Positions 8,542-18,042 of a stretch of DNA of 64,000 bases are shown here, piece after piece. Below the pieces are notes generated by a model that saw only the letters and a list, made by a program, of their open reading frames with translations, ran no database searches and had not been told where the DNA came from. Each line of letters starts with the position of its first letter. Position 1 is the first letter of the stretch. The stretch lies in NCBI GenBank assembly GCA_002471255.1, contig DKPP01000004.1:52465-116464 (forward strand), in the 5' to 3' direction. The translations under genes were made by a program, and so were the position numbers. Source of the stretch: Akkermansiaceae bacterium UBA7331. GTDB lineage: Bacteria; Verrucomicrobiota; Verrucomicrobiia; Verrucomicrobiales; Akkermansiaceae.

Positions 8542-9753
8542 ATGAATGATAGTGCTATGTCTCAAAAAGCGTCTTCTTCACGTGTTAACGTACGCCGAGC
8601 CGAAGTCATGGAGCGAGTGGAAAAGGAAATCGAAAATCACTATCAAAGTGATTTGATTAACCATATCAGAGCCTCCGGTAATGTATATAATTTAGGCCAT
8701 ACGGAGTTTCATTTGGCAAAGGAATTTGGTTTTTGCAATGGAGTAAGACGTGCCATTGATATTGCTTATGCGGCAAGGAAGGTTTTCCCTACCGAGCGAA
8801 TGTTCCTTATTGGCGATATTATTCATAATCCCGAGGTGAACCGTCAATTGATCGGTATGGGTGTAGTTAAACTACCTTGGGGGCAAATGGTCAATAATTG
8901 TGAAAAGCTTGAGGCAAATGATGTAGTGATCGTGCCGGCTTTTGGTGTATCTATTGATTTAATGAATCGCCTTGAAGAAAAGGGCGTGCATGTGGTAGAC
9001 ACGACTTGTGGTGATGTGATGAAAGTTTGGAAGCGAGTAAAAAATTACGCCAAAATGGGTGTAACATCCATTATTCACGGAAAAGCTTCTCATGAAGAGA
9101 CTACGGCTACGGCCTCTCGTGCTTTAGGTGATCGCGGTACGGGGAAATATCTCGTTATTTATGATGATAATGATGCCCGAATGTTGTGTGACTACATTTT
9201 AGGCAAAGGTAATAAAGAAGAGTTTTTAGCGCATTTCAAAGGTGCTTATTCTCCCGGATTTGATCCTGATGAAGATTTAGAGGAGTTAGGATTGGCTAAT
9301 CAGACCACCATGCTTAAAACGGAAACTCAGCATATTCAAAATATGGTGAGACAAGCCATCATTGATCGTGATGGTGATGATGATAATTATTTTGTCTATG
9401 ATACGATTTGTGGTGCTACCCAAGATAGGCAAGATGCCCTTAAAGATTTGCTCTCGGAGCATCTTGACGTCCTTTTTGTTGTTGGTGGTCACAATAGTTC
9501 CAATACTACTCATTTGGTCGATATTGCAAAAAATATCGTGCCTACTTTCTTTATTGAATCGGCTGATTCCATTCAATCTTTGCATGCAATCGATTCATTT
9601 AATACGACGACGAAGAAGGTGGAAAGTATGTCCACCCCTCCTGTCGTGCAAAATTTAGGTAAACCTATTAAAGTGGGTATTACGGCAGGTGCTTCTTGTC
9701 CTGCCAATTTGATCGAGGCGGTTATTAACCGTATCGCAGATTTAAGGAAGTAG
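8542..9753 (+). CDS. ispH: 4-hydroxy-3-methylbut-2-enyl diphosphate reductase
   Basis: Last enzyme of the MEP isoprenoid pathway, producing IPP and DMAPP with a [4Fe-4S] cluster. The three cluster cysteines are seen in FGFCNGVRRAIDIAY, VDTTCGDVMKVW and YDTICGATQDRQDAL; substrate-binding His/Glu residues lie in IHNPEVN and HGKASHEETTAT, and VVGGHNSSNTTHLVDIA matches the C-terminal motif. At 403 residues it is about 90 longer than the E. coli enzyme, with a roughly 50-residue N-terminal extension and internal insertions such as the stretch after TTTKKVESM. Long forms of this type are known in Bacteroidetes and PVC bacteria. Met6 (8557) is an alternative start. Confidence 0.97.
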   Translation: MNDSAMSQKASSSRVNVRRAEVMERVEKEIENHYQSDLINHIRASGNVYNLGHTEFHLAKEFGFCNGVRRAIDIAYAARKVFPTERMFLIGDIIHNPEVNRQLIGMGVVKLPWGQMVNNCEKLEANDVVIVPAFGVSIDLMNRLEEKGVHVVDTTCGDVMKVWKRVKNYAKMGVTSIIHGKASHEETTATASRALGDRGTGKYLVIYDDNDARMLCDYILGKGNKEEFLAHFKGAYSPGFDPDEDLEELGLANQTTMLKTETQHIQNMVRQAIIDRDGDDDNYFVYDTICGATQDRQDALKDLLSEHLDVLFVVGGHNSSNTTHLVDIAKNIVPTFFIESADSIQSLHAIDSFNTTTKKVESMSTPPVVQNLGKPIKVGITAGASCPANLIEAVINRIADLRK

Positions 9754-9780
9754 TAGTTATTGCTTCAGCGATATTATACA

Positions 9781-9813
9781 AAAAAACGCAAGGAGGTTTT
9801 CCTTGCGTTTTTT
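9781..9813 (+). terminator. Rho-independent terminator after ispH
   Basis: A 14-bp perfect stem (9781-9794 with 9800-9813; core CGCAAGGA/TCCTTGCG) with a 5-base loop and a terminal run of T. It can act on both strands, separating ispH from the convergent small zinc-ribbon gene. Confidence 0.9.
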
Positions 9814-9838
9814 AGTGTCGATAAAAGATCATTAGGAT

Positions 9839-10060
9839 TTAAGCTAAATCCTCAGGGGTCACAGAGCGTTGTGCTCTGGATGCAAGTAAAACGGCTTGCT
9901 CAACTACATATTCAGGGTTTTCATCGAAGCGGTACGCATTGCAATTTTGGCAAACTTCCGTACAGCGGCCCACGATGGATCCACATGATTCACATACTTT
10001 AAAATCAGTGGGATTATCGATAATTGTTTGAGCCTTCTCGATGCGTGATGGGTCTACCAT
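9839..10060 (-). CDS. Small zinc-ribbon hypothetical protein
   Basis: 73 residues with two CxxC pairs (CESCG and CQNCN) in an arrangement typical of a single zinc ribbon, preceded by a short helix and followed by an acidic/Ala-rich helix. No named family recognised. It ends just beyond the ispH terminator and lies about 80 bp downstream of rpsT on the same strand, with the rpsT terminator between them. A role in nucleic acid or protein binding is possible but unproven. Confidence 0.65.
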   Translation of the reverse strand: MVDPSRIEKAQTIIDNPTDFKVCESCGSIVGRCTEVCQNCNAYRFDENPEYVVEQAVLLASRAQRSVTPEDLA

Positions 10061-10080
10061 ATGCCAAATGATAACGAAAC

Positions 10081-10107
10081 AAGCCGCTCTGATAAACAGA
10101 ACGGCTT
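10081..10107 (-). terminator. Hairpin downstream of rpsT
   Basis: AAGCCG at 10081-10086 pairs with CGGCTT at 10102-10107, extended by TCTG/CAGA after one mismatch. On the minus strand it is followed by a moderately T-rich stretch, so it is a likely but not strong terminator for rpsT. Confidence 0.6.
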
Positions 10108-10140
10108 GTCATAAAAGTCGTTGAAAACCGAAGTTAAAAC

Positions 10141-10404
10141 TTAGGCGATTTTAGCGATGGATTTAGCAGCTTTGCTCTTGTAATTAGCAGCACGGTTGGC
10201 TGGCATTACACCTGTTTTAGCGGCTTTGTCGATTGCTGAAGAGAAAACGTTATATGCTGTAGCGGCGGATTCTTTGTCTCCGGTTTCAACGGCTACGGCG
10301 ATTTTTTTACGAAGGGTCTTAAGGCGGGAGTTCGTTGCGCGGTTACGAGCTGTACGAGTTGCCGTTTGACGGATACGCTTGAGTGCTGATTTTGTATTAG
10401 CCAT
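10141..10404 (-). CDS. rpsT: 30S ribosomal protein S20
   Basis: 87-residue basic helical protein that binds 16S rRNA in the small subunit body. The N-terminus MANTKSALKRIRQTATR, the central TLRKKIAVAVETGD, and the C-terminal block GVMPANRAANYKSKAAK are diagnostic of S20. Normal length, high Lys/Arg/Ala content, single gene with its own hairpin terminator downstream at 10081-10107. It lies in a monocistronic context, as is usual for rpsT. Confidence 0.97.
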   Translation of the reverse strand: MANTKSALKRIRQTATRTARNRATNSRLKTLRKKIAVAVETGDKESAATAYNVFSSAIDKAAKTGVMPANRAANYKSKAAKSIAKIA

Positions 10405-10556
10405 GTTATAAAAAAGTTTCGGTTTTCGTTTCGAGTGCGGAAAACTTTAACGCATACAAAGAATTTGTCAAGCATAGGGTTTCTTTTTTCGCGGTAAATG
10501 TCCGGAAAATTTGCATAAGTCATAAGGAATGCTTTTGTTTATCGAGTAAAAACGTT

Positions 10557-11174
10557 ATGAAGCATGCCGACATGAAAAAACGAGTTGATTTGCCGGAAGC
10601 AACGTTTGAGGGATACATCTTTGATTTGGATGGTACTTTAGTCGATAGCATGCCGGTGCATTATCATGCTTGGCGAGAGGCATTAAAGAGGGCCGGAGCG
10701 CCTTATGAAGCCTTTCTTGAAGACGAATTTTATAGTTGTGGTGGCAAATCCGCCCAAGATGTTGTGCTGTTTTTAAATGAGAAATATGGTTGCTCGATGG
10801 AGCCAACTCAAGTAGCTCATGAAAAACGAGCCATTTATTTAGATATGCTAGCCGATCAAGGTGCCGCTCCTATTCAAGAAGTGATTGATTTTATTTCATC
10901 ACTAGGAGAAAAGCCTCCTATTGCCATTGCTACGGGGAGTGCGTTACCCGGTGCGTTACAAACGCTTGAAGTAGCGGGTTTAACTGGACTTTTTGATATT
11001 ATCATTACACCTGATGATGTAGAAAACGGGAAACCTGCTCCCGATATGTTTTTATTAGCAGCGGAGAAGATTGGTGCCGATCCTAATCGTTGCATTGTGT
11101 TTGAAGATGCCATCCCCGGTATCCAAGCGGCAGAGCGCGCCGGTATGCAATGTGCCATCGTGCGTCGTCCTTAA
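10557..11174 (+). CDS. HAD-superfamily phosphatase/phosphomutase
   Basis: 205-residue HAD subfamily I hydrolase similar to beta-phosphoglucomutase and YqaB-type fructose-1-phosphate phosphatases. Motif I is IFDLDGTLVDSMPVHYHAW with the nucleophile and acid/base aspartates; motif II is AIATGS; the motif III/IV region is KPAPDMFLLAA and FEDAIPGIQAAERAGM. The helical cap lies between residues about 30 and 90. Met6 at 10572 is an alternative start. A single gene with its own terminator (11206-11240); the substrate cannot be assigned. Confidence 0.88.
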   Translation: MKHADMKKRVDLPEATFEGYIFDLDGTLVDSMPVHYHAWREALKRAGAPYEAFLEDEFYSCGGKSAQDVVLFLNEKYGCSMEPTQVAHEKRAIYLDMLADQGAAPIQEVIDFISSLGEKPPIAIATGSALPGALQTLEVAGLTGLFDIIITPDDVENGKPAPDMFLLAAEKIGADPNRCIVFEDAIPGIQAAERAGMQCAIVRRP

Positions 11175-11205
11175 TTTTTTATTCTATATTTAAGATTATA
11201 AAATG

Positions 11206-11240
11206 AGAGAGCCGGCTATTAGATAACCGGCTCTCTTTTG
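11206..11240. terminator. Shared terminator between HAD gene and efflux operon
   Basis: AGAGAGCCGG (11206-11215) pairs perfectly with CCGGCTCTCT (11227-11236), followed by TTTT on the + strand. It sits between the convergent HAD gene and the acrB-like gene. Confidence 0.8.
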
Positions 11241-11289
11241 ACTATGAGCTAAGGATGATTCCTTTGCTTATTTGGTATATGACAAGAGG

Positions 11290-14200
11290 TTAAATAGGTG
11301 TGTCGTCAACCTTAGTGCCCGGAGGTGGATTAAGGCGTTTTTCCAAATTGACTCGTTTGCCGACAAAGTAGAAGAAAGGAGGAATGAGTAGAATGCCTAA
11401 TGTAATAGCACTAATCATCCCGCCAATTACGCAGATACCTACGCTTTGTCTGGCCGCTGCTCCGGCTCCCGTTGCGATAGCTAGTGGTAAACAACCGAAG
11501 ATGAATGCGAAGCTAGTCATGAGAATCGGACGAAAACGGATTCTCGATGCATTGACAGTGGCTTCCATAAGGTTTTTACCTGCCTTGAGTTCCAGTACTG
11601 CGAACTCAACGATAAGAATCGCGTTTTTGGCAGACAAGGCAATGATCATCAAAAGACCAATGGAAGAGTAGATATTCATCTGTTGGCCAAACATATATAA
11701 ACCAACCATAGATCCGAATAGGGCGAATGGAACGGTGATGAAAATGGCTATTGGGAGGGACCAACTTTCATAAAGAGATGCCAAGATAAGGTAAACAAAG
11801 ATGGCTGAGGCAATGAAGATTGTCGTCATCGAAATCCCTTTGCGAGCTTGGCTTTCTTGGAAGCTCATGCCGGAATAGTCATATCCCATCCCCGTCGGAC
11901 AAACTTCTTGGAAAGTGCTTTCGAGGGCATCCATAACTTGACCTGTAGAGCAACCTGCTGCCGGTGTCACATTGAGCATGGAGCAATTATATTGGTTTTG
12001 TCTCATTAAAAACTCAGGTGCCCAGCCATGCTCCACATCGACGACAGAGGTTAATGGTACGGCGTCGCCTTGTTGGTTTTTGACATAGTAAAGATTGATT
12101 TTATCAATGTCATTGCGGAACTCCGAATCTGCTTGCATATATACCTGCCATTGTTGGCCGTAAATATTAAAGTTATTGATATACATACTACCCATGTAAG
12201 CTTGGATCGTATTGTAAATATCACTGATAGGGACTCCTTGTAGGGTGGCTTGCGCCGTATCAACATTTAAGTTGTACTGCAAGTTGGAAGGTGACATGAA
12301 ATTGGTAATCGAAGCAATTTCAGGTTTTTTTTGAGCAGCGATGATGAATTGATCCGTATTTTCGGTTAGGAAATTTTCACCGATACCTTTTCTATCTTCC
12401 AATAAGAATGAGATATCACCGGAAGTACCGATGCCCGGGATAGGTGGAGGTTGGATGGCATAAGGAATACCTGATATGACATTTGCTCCCATTTTTTCAT
12501 TCATTTGACCACAAAGTGATGCAGCCGTCATGCTAGGTGTATTGCGTTCGCTCCATGGTTTAAGTGAGATGAAGAACACACAGTTGTATGAGTTTTGCAC
12601 CATGGACATGAGGTTAAAGCCATTCACCGTGGTGACCGTTTCAACTCCGGGGATGTCTTTGAGTAATTTTTCAGTCTTAGCTGAAACTTCCGCCGTTTGG
12701 TTCAATGAAGTATTTGGTGGCATCTGGATGCCGGCTAATAAAAAGCCTTGGTCCTCATTAGGCAAGAAACCTGCCGGGATTGCTTTTTGAATAGGGAATA
12801 AGGCGATAAGAATACCTGCCAAAATAATGAATGGGACCCAAATGTGTTTGATCAAGAAACTGCAAATATCAACATAAGCTTGTCTCACTTTATCAAACAA
12901 CTTATTGAAACCGTCATAAAGCGGGTCTAATAATCGTTTTTTGGCGTGTTCATCATGCAAAAGTCTTGATGATAAAGCAGGACTTAATGATAAAGCACAT
13001 AAGGCGGAAATCAGGATGGAAAAGCCGATAGTCACGGCAAATTGTTCAAATAGCAAACCTGTAACACCGGGGAGTAATAGTGTAGGTAAGAATACGCAAG
13101 CAATAACTAGAGCCGTACTTACTACAGGGCCTGCCACTTCTTTCATCGCCTGTACGGTAGCAGGTACCGGAGCCATGCCTTCCTGAATGTGAGCTTGTAC
13201 CGCTTCTACCACCACAATGGCGTCATCCACTACCAAACCGATCGCCAATACCATACCCATCAAGCAGATGGTGTTGATATTAAATCCGATGAATGGGAAA
13301 ATAATGAAACCACCTATGATAGATACCGGAATGGCAAACGCAGGGATAATAGTACCTCTCCAGCCTTGTAAGAATACAAATACGACGATAACAACCAAGC
13401 CTAATGCCGTGAAGAGTGTCTGTACGATTTCTTTAATACCGACACGTACCGATTGTGTCGCATCTAATGATACCAAGTATTCCATGCCGGGAGGGAATGG
13501 TTCAGCATCAAGAAGCTCTTTAACCTTATTCACCATATCAATGGCGTTGGCATCGGGGGAAACATAAACACAAACACTTGCGGATGTGCTACCATTAACT
13601 GTCGTATTGAAATCATAAGATTGGGCTCCAAGTTCCACTCGAGCGACATCCTTTAATCTGACGATAGCAGAAGTATCGTTATTTCCGCTTACGACAATGT
13701 TTTCAAATTGTTCTACGGTAACTAATCTACCCGGAGCTTTCACCGTATAGGTAAATTGTTGATTTGATGGAGATGGTTGAGCCCCGATTTTACCTGCAGG
13801 GTTGACGTTGTTTTGAGCCGAAATGGCTTGTTTAACTTCTGAAACAGTAATGTTGTAAGCTGATAGTTTTTCAGGGTTAAGCCATATTCTCATTGCATAT
13901 TGACCCGAACCGAAAACTTGTACTTCGCCCACACCTTTGATTCGCTTAACAGGATCTACCAAGTTGATGTAGGCATAATTTGATAGCCACAAACCATCAT
14001 AGGTATCTTCGGGTGAATAAAGGCTGAAAACCAAAGTCGGCATACCGCTGGACTTTCTGAGCGTGGGTCCTAATGCCTGTACTTCCGATGGCAATTGAGA
14101 AACAGCTTGTCCGTATCGAAGGTAAGTCATCACCTCATCGATATTCGGTTGAGAACCGATTTCAAATACGACAGTTAACGAGAGATCACCGCTATTGGAA

Positions 14201-14445
14201 CTCATAGAAGACATATAAGACATATCTTCTACACCCGAAATTTGTTGTTCAATAGGTGAAGCTATTGATTTAACGATGGTCTCACTATCGGCACCGGGAT
14301 AGCTAGCCGATAGCATAATAGTAGGTGGTAATACATTAGGATACTCAGCTACAGGTAATTTGCTGATAGAAAACGCCCCTAATAGTATGATGACGATGGC
14401 AGTACAAATGGCCACAATGGGCCGCCTAATAAAAAACTCGTACAT
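11290..14445 (-). CDS. RND multidrug efflux transporter, AcrB/MexB type (HAE1)
   Basis: 1051-residue inner-membrane proton/drug antiporter. It starts MYEFFIRRPIVAICTAIVII, the standard first transmembrane helix, followed by the porter domain (AEYPNVLPPTIMLSASYPGA). TM4 contains GLVVDDAIVVVEAV with the paired proton-relay aspartates; a second repeat carries FALFGSMVGLYMFGQQ and SAKNAILIVEFAV with the relay Lys. Twelve transmembrane segments and two large periplasmic loops are evident. Length is normal for HAE1. It follows its adaptor gene (14469-15632) by 23 bp on the same strand. No TolC-like outer-membrane channel gene is in this operon, so one must be encoded elsewhere. Confidence 0.95.
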   Translation of the reverse strand: MYEFFIRRPIVAICTAIVIILLGAFSISKLPVAEYPNVLPPTIMLSASYPGADSETIVKSIASPIEQQISGVEDMSYMSSMSSNSGDLSLTVVFEIGSQPNIDEVMTYLRYGQAVSQLPSEVQALGPTLRKSSGMPTLVFSLYSPEDTYDGLWLSNYAYINLVDPVKRIKGVGEVQVFGSGQYAMRIWLNPEKLSAYNITVSEVKQAISAQNNVNPAGKIGAQPSPSNQQFTYTVKAPGRLVTVEQFENIVVSGNNDTSAIVRLKDVARVELGAQSYDFNTTVNGSTSASVCVYVSPDANAIDMVNKVKELLDAEPFPPGMEYLVSLDATQSVRVGIKEIVQTLFTALGLVVIVVFVFLQGWRGTIIPAFAIPVSIIGGFIIFPFIGFNINTICLMGMVLAIGLVVDDAIVVVEAVQAHIQEGMAPVPATVQAMKEVAGPVVSTALVIACVFLPTLLLPGVTGLLFEQFAVTIGFSILISALCALSLSPALSSRLLHDEHAKKRLLDPLYDGFNKLFDKVRQAYVDICSFLIKHIWVPFIILAGILIALFPIQKAIPAGFLPNEDQGFLLAGIQMPPNTSLNQTAEVSAKTEKLLKDIPGVETVTTVNGFNLMSMVQNSYNCVFFISLKPWSERNTPSMTAASLCGQMNEKMGANVISGIPYAIQPPPIPGIGTSGDISFLLEDRKGIGENFLTENTDQFIIAAQKKPEIASITNFMSPSNLQYNLNVDTAQATLQGVPISDIYNTIQAYMGSMYINNFNIYGQQWQVYMQADSEFRNDIDKINLYYVKNQQGDAVPLTSVVDVEHGWAPEFLMRQNQYNCSMLNVTPAAGCSTGQVMDALESTFQEVCPTGMGYDYSGMSFQESQARKGISMTTIFIASAIFVYLILASLYESWSLPIAIFITVPFALFGSMVGLYMFGQQMNIYSSIGLLMIIALSAKNAILIVEFAVLELKAGKNLMEATVNASRIRFRPILMTSFAFIFGCLPLAIATGAGAAARQSVGICVIGGMISAITLGILLIPPFFYFVGKRVNLEKRLNPPPGTKVDDTPI

Positions 14446-14468
14446 ATGATTGGATGGTGTAATAGGGG

Positions 14469-15632
14469 TTATTCAGCTGAATCTGCCTTGAAAGGAAGGG
14501 GATTGAGCTTAATGTCTTTATCTTTGACTGCCATCAGTGCTTTTTGGATGCCCTTGATGACTAGTCGGCTATTGGTGGTAACGGAATTGGGCTTAATAGG
14601 TGTAATAACTTGTTTGTCTTGATAAATCGCACCTATATTTACCGGAATCATTTCAGGTTGGTTGTCATTGTTAAGGGCTACAACGAAATACTTGCCTTGT
14701 GTGGAATAAATGCATCTCGGATCAATCGTTAGTGCATTTTTATTCGTAGCTAGGCAAGCCTTAACACGTACAAACATACCGGGGCGTAAGATGAGTTTTT
14801 CATTTGGTAGCTGAGCTTCTACCATAATGCTGCCGGTATCATTATCGAAAGTGTTATCCGTATAAACAACCTTTGCTTTTTCCGAATAAGGCACTCCATT
14901 GTGCAAGGTGACTGACATTTCTAAGCCCGGCTCGATTCCGGCGTTCTCAGTGTTACCACTTTGCTGGATCCATTCTGCTTGGGATACTGAAAATCTAATT
15001 TTAATAGGATGTATTTCGGAAACAATTGCCAGAGCTTGACCGGAGGGGCTTACCAAATTACCTCGGTTGGTGGAGGAGATGCCTGCTATACCATTGATGG
15101 GAGAGGTGATGATGGTATAATCGAGGTTTTTTTGGGCTACGGCGACATTGGCTTCCATTTGTGCTACCGAATTTTTTGCAGCTTGTTCGTTAATTAACGA
15201 ATCCATATATTGTTGCTTCGAAACGACATCTTGCTCCGCGAGAGGTTTGTAGAGGCTCGTGTTGTATTCTTGAAGCTTTAAGTTTGATTTGGCTTGCTCT
15301 AACTGAGCTTTTGCCTGATTGAGCTGGTCTCGGAATGTGCCGTCATCAATCGTAAAAAGCACATCACCTTTTTTTACATAACTACCATTCGTGTAATTTT
15401 GCTCCTTAAGGTAGCCTGAGATTTGGGGCATGATAGTCGCATTATCAATGCCGGTTAGTAAACCAACCCATTCGCGATAAACAGGTACATCAGCAATAGT
15501 GGGCGATATAATTTCTACATTATCAGTAACAACTCTATTTTGTTTGTTATCATGACAGCTCGATAAAACAGTCAATGTTCCCAAGCTTAGCAGCCCGCAA
15601 GTTAAATAAAGAGGAAAAACATGAAAACTCAT
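14469..15632 (-). CDS. RND efflux periplasmic adaptor (membrane fusion protein)
   Basis: 387-residue AcrA/MexA-type adaptor linking the RND pump to an outer-membrane channel. The N-terminus has a signal peptide ending in a lipobox-like LSSC near residue 26, so it is probably a lipoprotein. The lipoyl-like half motif GYLKEQNYTNGSYVKKGD, a coiled-coil hairpin (residues about 105-165, QLNQAKAQLEQAKSNLKL), the second lipoyl half (DYTIITSPINGIAG) and the beta-barrel (RPGMFVRVKA) follow in the expected order. It is the first gene of the pair with the RND pump; 131 bp separate it from the divergent TonB receptor. No regulator gene adjoins it. Confidence 0.94.
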   Translation of the reverse strand: MSFHVFPLYLTCGLLSLGTLTVLSSCHDNKQNRVVTDNVEIISPTIADVPVYREWVGLLTGIDNATIMPQISGYLKEQNYTNGSYVKKGDVLFTIDDGTFRDQLNQAKAQLEQAKSNLKLQEYNTSLYKPLAEQDVVSKQQYMDSLINEQAAKNSVAQMEANVAVAQKNLDYTIITSPINGIAGISSTNRGNLVSPSGQALAIVSEIHPIKIRFSVSQAEWIQQSGNTENAGIEPGLEMSVTLHNGVPYSEKAKVVYTDNTFDNDTGSIMVEAQLPNEKLILRPGMFVRVKACLATNKNALTIDPRCIYSTQGKYFVVALNNDNQPEMIPVNIGAIYQDKQVITPIKPNSVTTNSRLVIKGIQKALMAVKDKDIKLNPLPFKADSAE

Positions 15633-15763
15633 GCATAATAGACAATCCTTTTTATGAAAAGGTTGAATGAGAATTTAATGTTCGCTAGATTTTTAAAAAA
15701 TCGTTATTAAAATGTTATCATTGAATTCTTGCCGATTTATTACGACAATGTAACTTACCTCTT

Positions 15764-17881
15764 ATGTCTTATTATTCGTATCGTTCAATAGGCGTGATTT
15801 TATGTGCAGGGCTAGGAATCTATCCTTTATTGGGGCAAGATGCCTCATCGAGTCAGGCATCGGCAGAATCCATTCCTGAATTGGAGGAGTTGATCATTAC
15901 TGCGTCACGTACGGAAAGTTCGAGTTTTTTAGTACCGTATTTAGTCGATAAGATTACGGAAAAGGATATTCTTGATTATAATTATCGTACTATTCCTGAG
16001 GCTTTACAATATACGCCCGGTGTAATGGTTCAAAAAACAGCCTACGGACATGGATCACCGTATGTACGAGGCTTTACCGGACGTCAAAATTTGTTGTTAG
16101 TTGACGGTGTCCGTATGAATAATTCGACTTGGCGATCAGGGCCTGCGCAATACTGGAATACGATTGACGCTCTTTCCTTGTCACAAATGGAATTGGTAAA
16201 AGGGCAAGGATCCGTATTGTATGGTAGTGATTCTATCGGTGGTACATTAAATGTCATTAGCCAATCTGCTCAATATTTACAAGAAGAAGAGGGTAAGTTC
16301 TTTTCTCACGGCAGCGCCTATTATCGATTTGGCTCAAATGGTTCTTCAAGCGTTAGTCGCTTGGAATCAAATATCGGTGAAGGTGGAAAATGGGGTTTCC
16401 ATTTAGGTTTGTCAGATAAAATCTTCAATGATATCCATTCCGATGGTCATAAATGGCCAAACACGGGGTATCATGAATATGATTATGATGCTCGTTTTGA
16501 TTATCAAATCAATAAAAAGACCGTTTTAACCTTAGCCAGTCGTACTTTATATCAAGATGACGTATGGAGAACGCATAAAACCAAGTGGACCCCCTCTTGG
16601 CATGGTACAAGCATCGGTAAAGATGATGATTTCCATTATGATCAGCGACAAATGCTTAATTATGCACGTTTGGCGGCCAAAGATTTGGATGGGGTGATCA
16701 AAGCATACTCATTGACTTTGTCTTATGTGAATTCCAAAGAAGTGCAGAAAAACTCGCGATTACCAAAGGAAGAAACATATTCCAATATTTGGGTAAATAG
16801 CTATGGCGTTGATTTACAGATGGAATCTAAATGGAAAACGCTTAATTTGCTCTATGGTGTCGATTATTATGTAGATCGAGTTTATGCCCGACGTGTAACG
16901 AATAATGTGATTAAAGCTCCATCCCTCCCCGATGGTTCCGATTACGAATTATTCGGAGCCTTTGTAGAAGGGATGATTCCTTTAGCGAATAATAAATGGG
17001 AGTTGCGAGCCGGCTCTCGTTTTACCTACGCCAGAGCAGAACTAGGTGACACCGGGAATCCCGCCACCAATAATTTAACCGATTCTTGGTCAAATTTCCT
17101 CGGTAGCGGACGTGCCTTATATCATGCAAGTGACGACTGGAATCTTTTTGCAGGGATATCTCAAGCTTTTAGAGCTCCCAACATTGATGACCTAGGTGCT
17201 AATGGTATTCCTGCCATGACCAATACCTTTGTCAACGGTGGTCAAGGATTGAAACCTGAGAAATATCTGACCTATGAATTAGGCTCTCACATGAAAAAAG
17301 AAACCGTAAGCGGTCAAGTTTCCTTCTTCTTTACCCAGATGAAAGATATGATCGTGCAAAGACCTGAATATACATCTTCAGGTGACGTAGTGAGTGTAGC
17401 CTCCAATGCTTCCGATGGTTGGGTATATGGTGTAGACGGTCAAATCGCTTGGAATTTCCATCCACAATGGGTTTGTCGATTAGAAGGCGGTTGGATTTAT
17501 GGTAAATCCGATGAATACCCTATCGCAAACAACCCTAACCAAGTGAGAGAGTCTTACCTTTCCCGAATCCCTCCATTGATGGGATCTTTAGCTCTACGTT
17601 GGAATCATCCATCCGGTAAATATTGGGCTGAAACACGTATAACAGCTGCCGATAGAGCCGATAAGTTAAACTCGTCCGACAGCCGAGATACCTCACGTAT
17701 TCCCCCCGGCGGCACCCCCGGATATTATAACCTATCAATATACGGCGGATGGAACATAACCCCACAATTAGCTTGGACTGCCGGCATAGAAAACGTTACC
17801 GATCAATCATACCGCATCCATGGTTCCGGTGTAAATGAACCGGGCATCGGATTCGTAACAAGCTTACGCTGGTCTTGGTAA
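15764..17881 (+). CDS. TonB-dependent outer-membrane receptor
   Basis: 705 residues: signal peptide (to about residue 25, ending YPLLGQ), TonB-box-like ELEELIITASRTES, plug domain (TPGVMVQKTAYGHGSPYVRGFTG... LLLVDGVRMNN, VLYGSDSIGGTLNVIS) and a 22-strand-type barrel ending in aromatic RWSW, as required for Bam insertion. YRIHGSGVNEPG near the end resembles heme/hemoglobin-receptor relatives, but siderophore or vitamin substrates are equally possible. A single gene with its own terminator. I saw no convincing Fur box or cobalamin riboswitch in the 131-bp upstream gap. Confidence 0.93.
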   Translation: MSYYSYRSIGVILCAGLGIYPLLGQDASSSQASAESIPELEELIITASRTESSSFLVPYLVDKITEKDILDYNYRTIPEALQYTPGVMVQKTAYGHGSPYVRGFTGRQNLLLVDGVRMNNSTWRSGPAQYWNTIDALSLSQMELVKGQGSVLYGSDSIGGTLNVISQSAQYLQEEEGKFFSHGSAYYRFGSNGSSSVSRLESNIGEGGKWGFHLGLSDKIFNDIHSDGHKWPNTGYHEYDYDARFDYQINKKTVLTLASRTLYQDDVWRTHKTKWTPSWHGTSIGKDDDFHYDQRQMLNYARLAAKDLDGVIKAYSLTLSYVNSKEVQKNSRLPKEETYSNIWVNSYGVDLQMESKWKTLNLLYGVDYYVDRVYARRVTNNVIKAPSLPDGSDYELFGAFVEGMIPLANNKWELRAGSRFTYARAELGDTGNPATNNLTDSWSNFLGSGRALYHASDDWNLFAGISQAFRAPNIDDLGANGIPAMTNTFVNGGQGLKPEKYLTYELGSHMKKETVSGQVSFFFTQMKDMIVQRPEYTSSGDVVSVASNASDGWVYGVDGQIAWNFHPQWVCRLEGGWIYGKSDEYPIANNPNQVRESYLSRIPPLMGSLALRWNHPSGKYWAETRITAADRADKLNSSDSRDTSRIPPGGTPGYYNLSIYGGWNITPQLAWTAGIENVTDQSYRIHGSGVNEPGIGFVTSLRWSW

Positions 17882-17905
17882 TAACAAGATAGAAATTTAT
17901 ATTTT

Positions 17906-17938
17906 AAGGCTTACCTTGATTGGTAAGCCTTATTTTTT
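17906..17938 (+). terminator. Terminator after the TonB receptor gene
   Basis: AAGGCTTACC (17906-17915) pairs perfectly with GGTAAGCCTT (17922-17931), then ATTTTTT. Confidence 0.9.
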
Positions 17939-17950
17939 GGTTAAATTTAG

Positions 17951-18040
17951 GATAAAATAAAAACCTACTTAAATGATTAAGCCGGTTTTCAGAAAATTGT
18001 TGGAACGGATGATGGAATTCGAATTCACGATGTCAATCTT
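17951..18040. repeat. Left flanking direct repeat (att-like) of the defence island
   Basis: About 88% identical (about 11 differences, mostly transitions, plus one 1-base indel) to 25962-26052. It covers the tRNA-Gly terminator region and the 3' half of the tRNA, stopping at the anticodon loop. The hairpin here carries two stem mismatches that the right copy lacks, so this is the decayed copy. It sits three bases before the first island gene. Confidence 0.85.
18001..18040 (-). pseudogene. Partial tRNA-Gly 3' half
   Basis: Read on the minus strand this is the T-arm, acceptor 3' strand and CCA of tRNA-Gly(GCC), with T-arm substitutions (GAATTC in place of the intact TTCGAACCC pairing) and no 5' half. 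It is a fragment left by duplication of the tRNA 3' end, not a functional tRNA. Confidence 0.8.
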
Positions 18041-18042
18041 GT

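Noticed and set aside
9760..10002. 80-codon rightward ORF after ispH
   Set aside because: Runs through the ispH terminator and lies antisense to the zinc-ribbon gene; product has no sensible composition.
15633..15763. Cobalamin riboswitch or Fur site upstream of the TonB receptor
   Set aside because: The gap is too short for a cobalamin riboswitch and contains no clear B12-box or Fur-box sequence.
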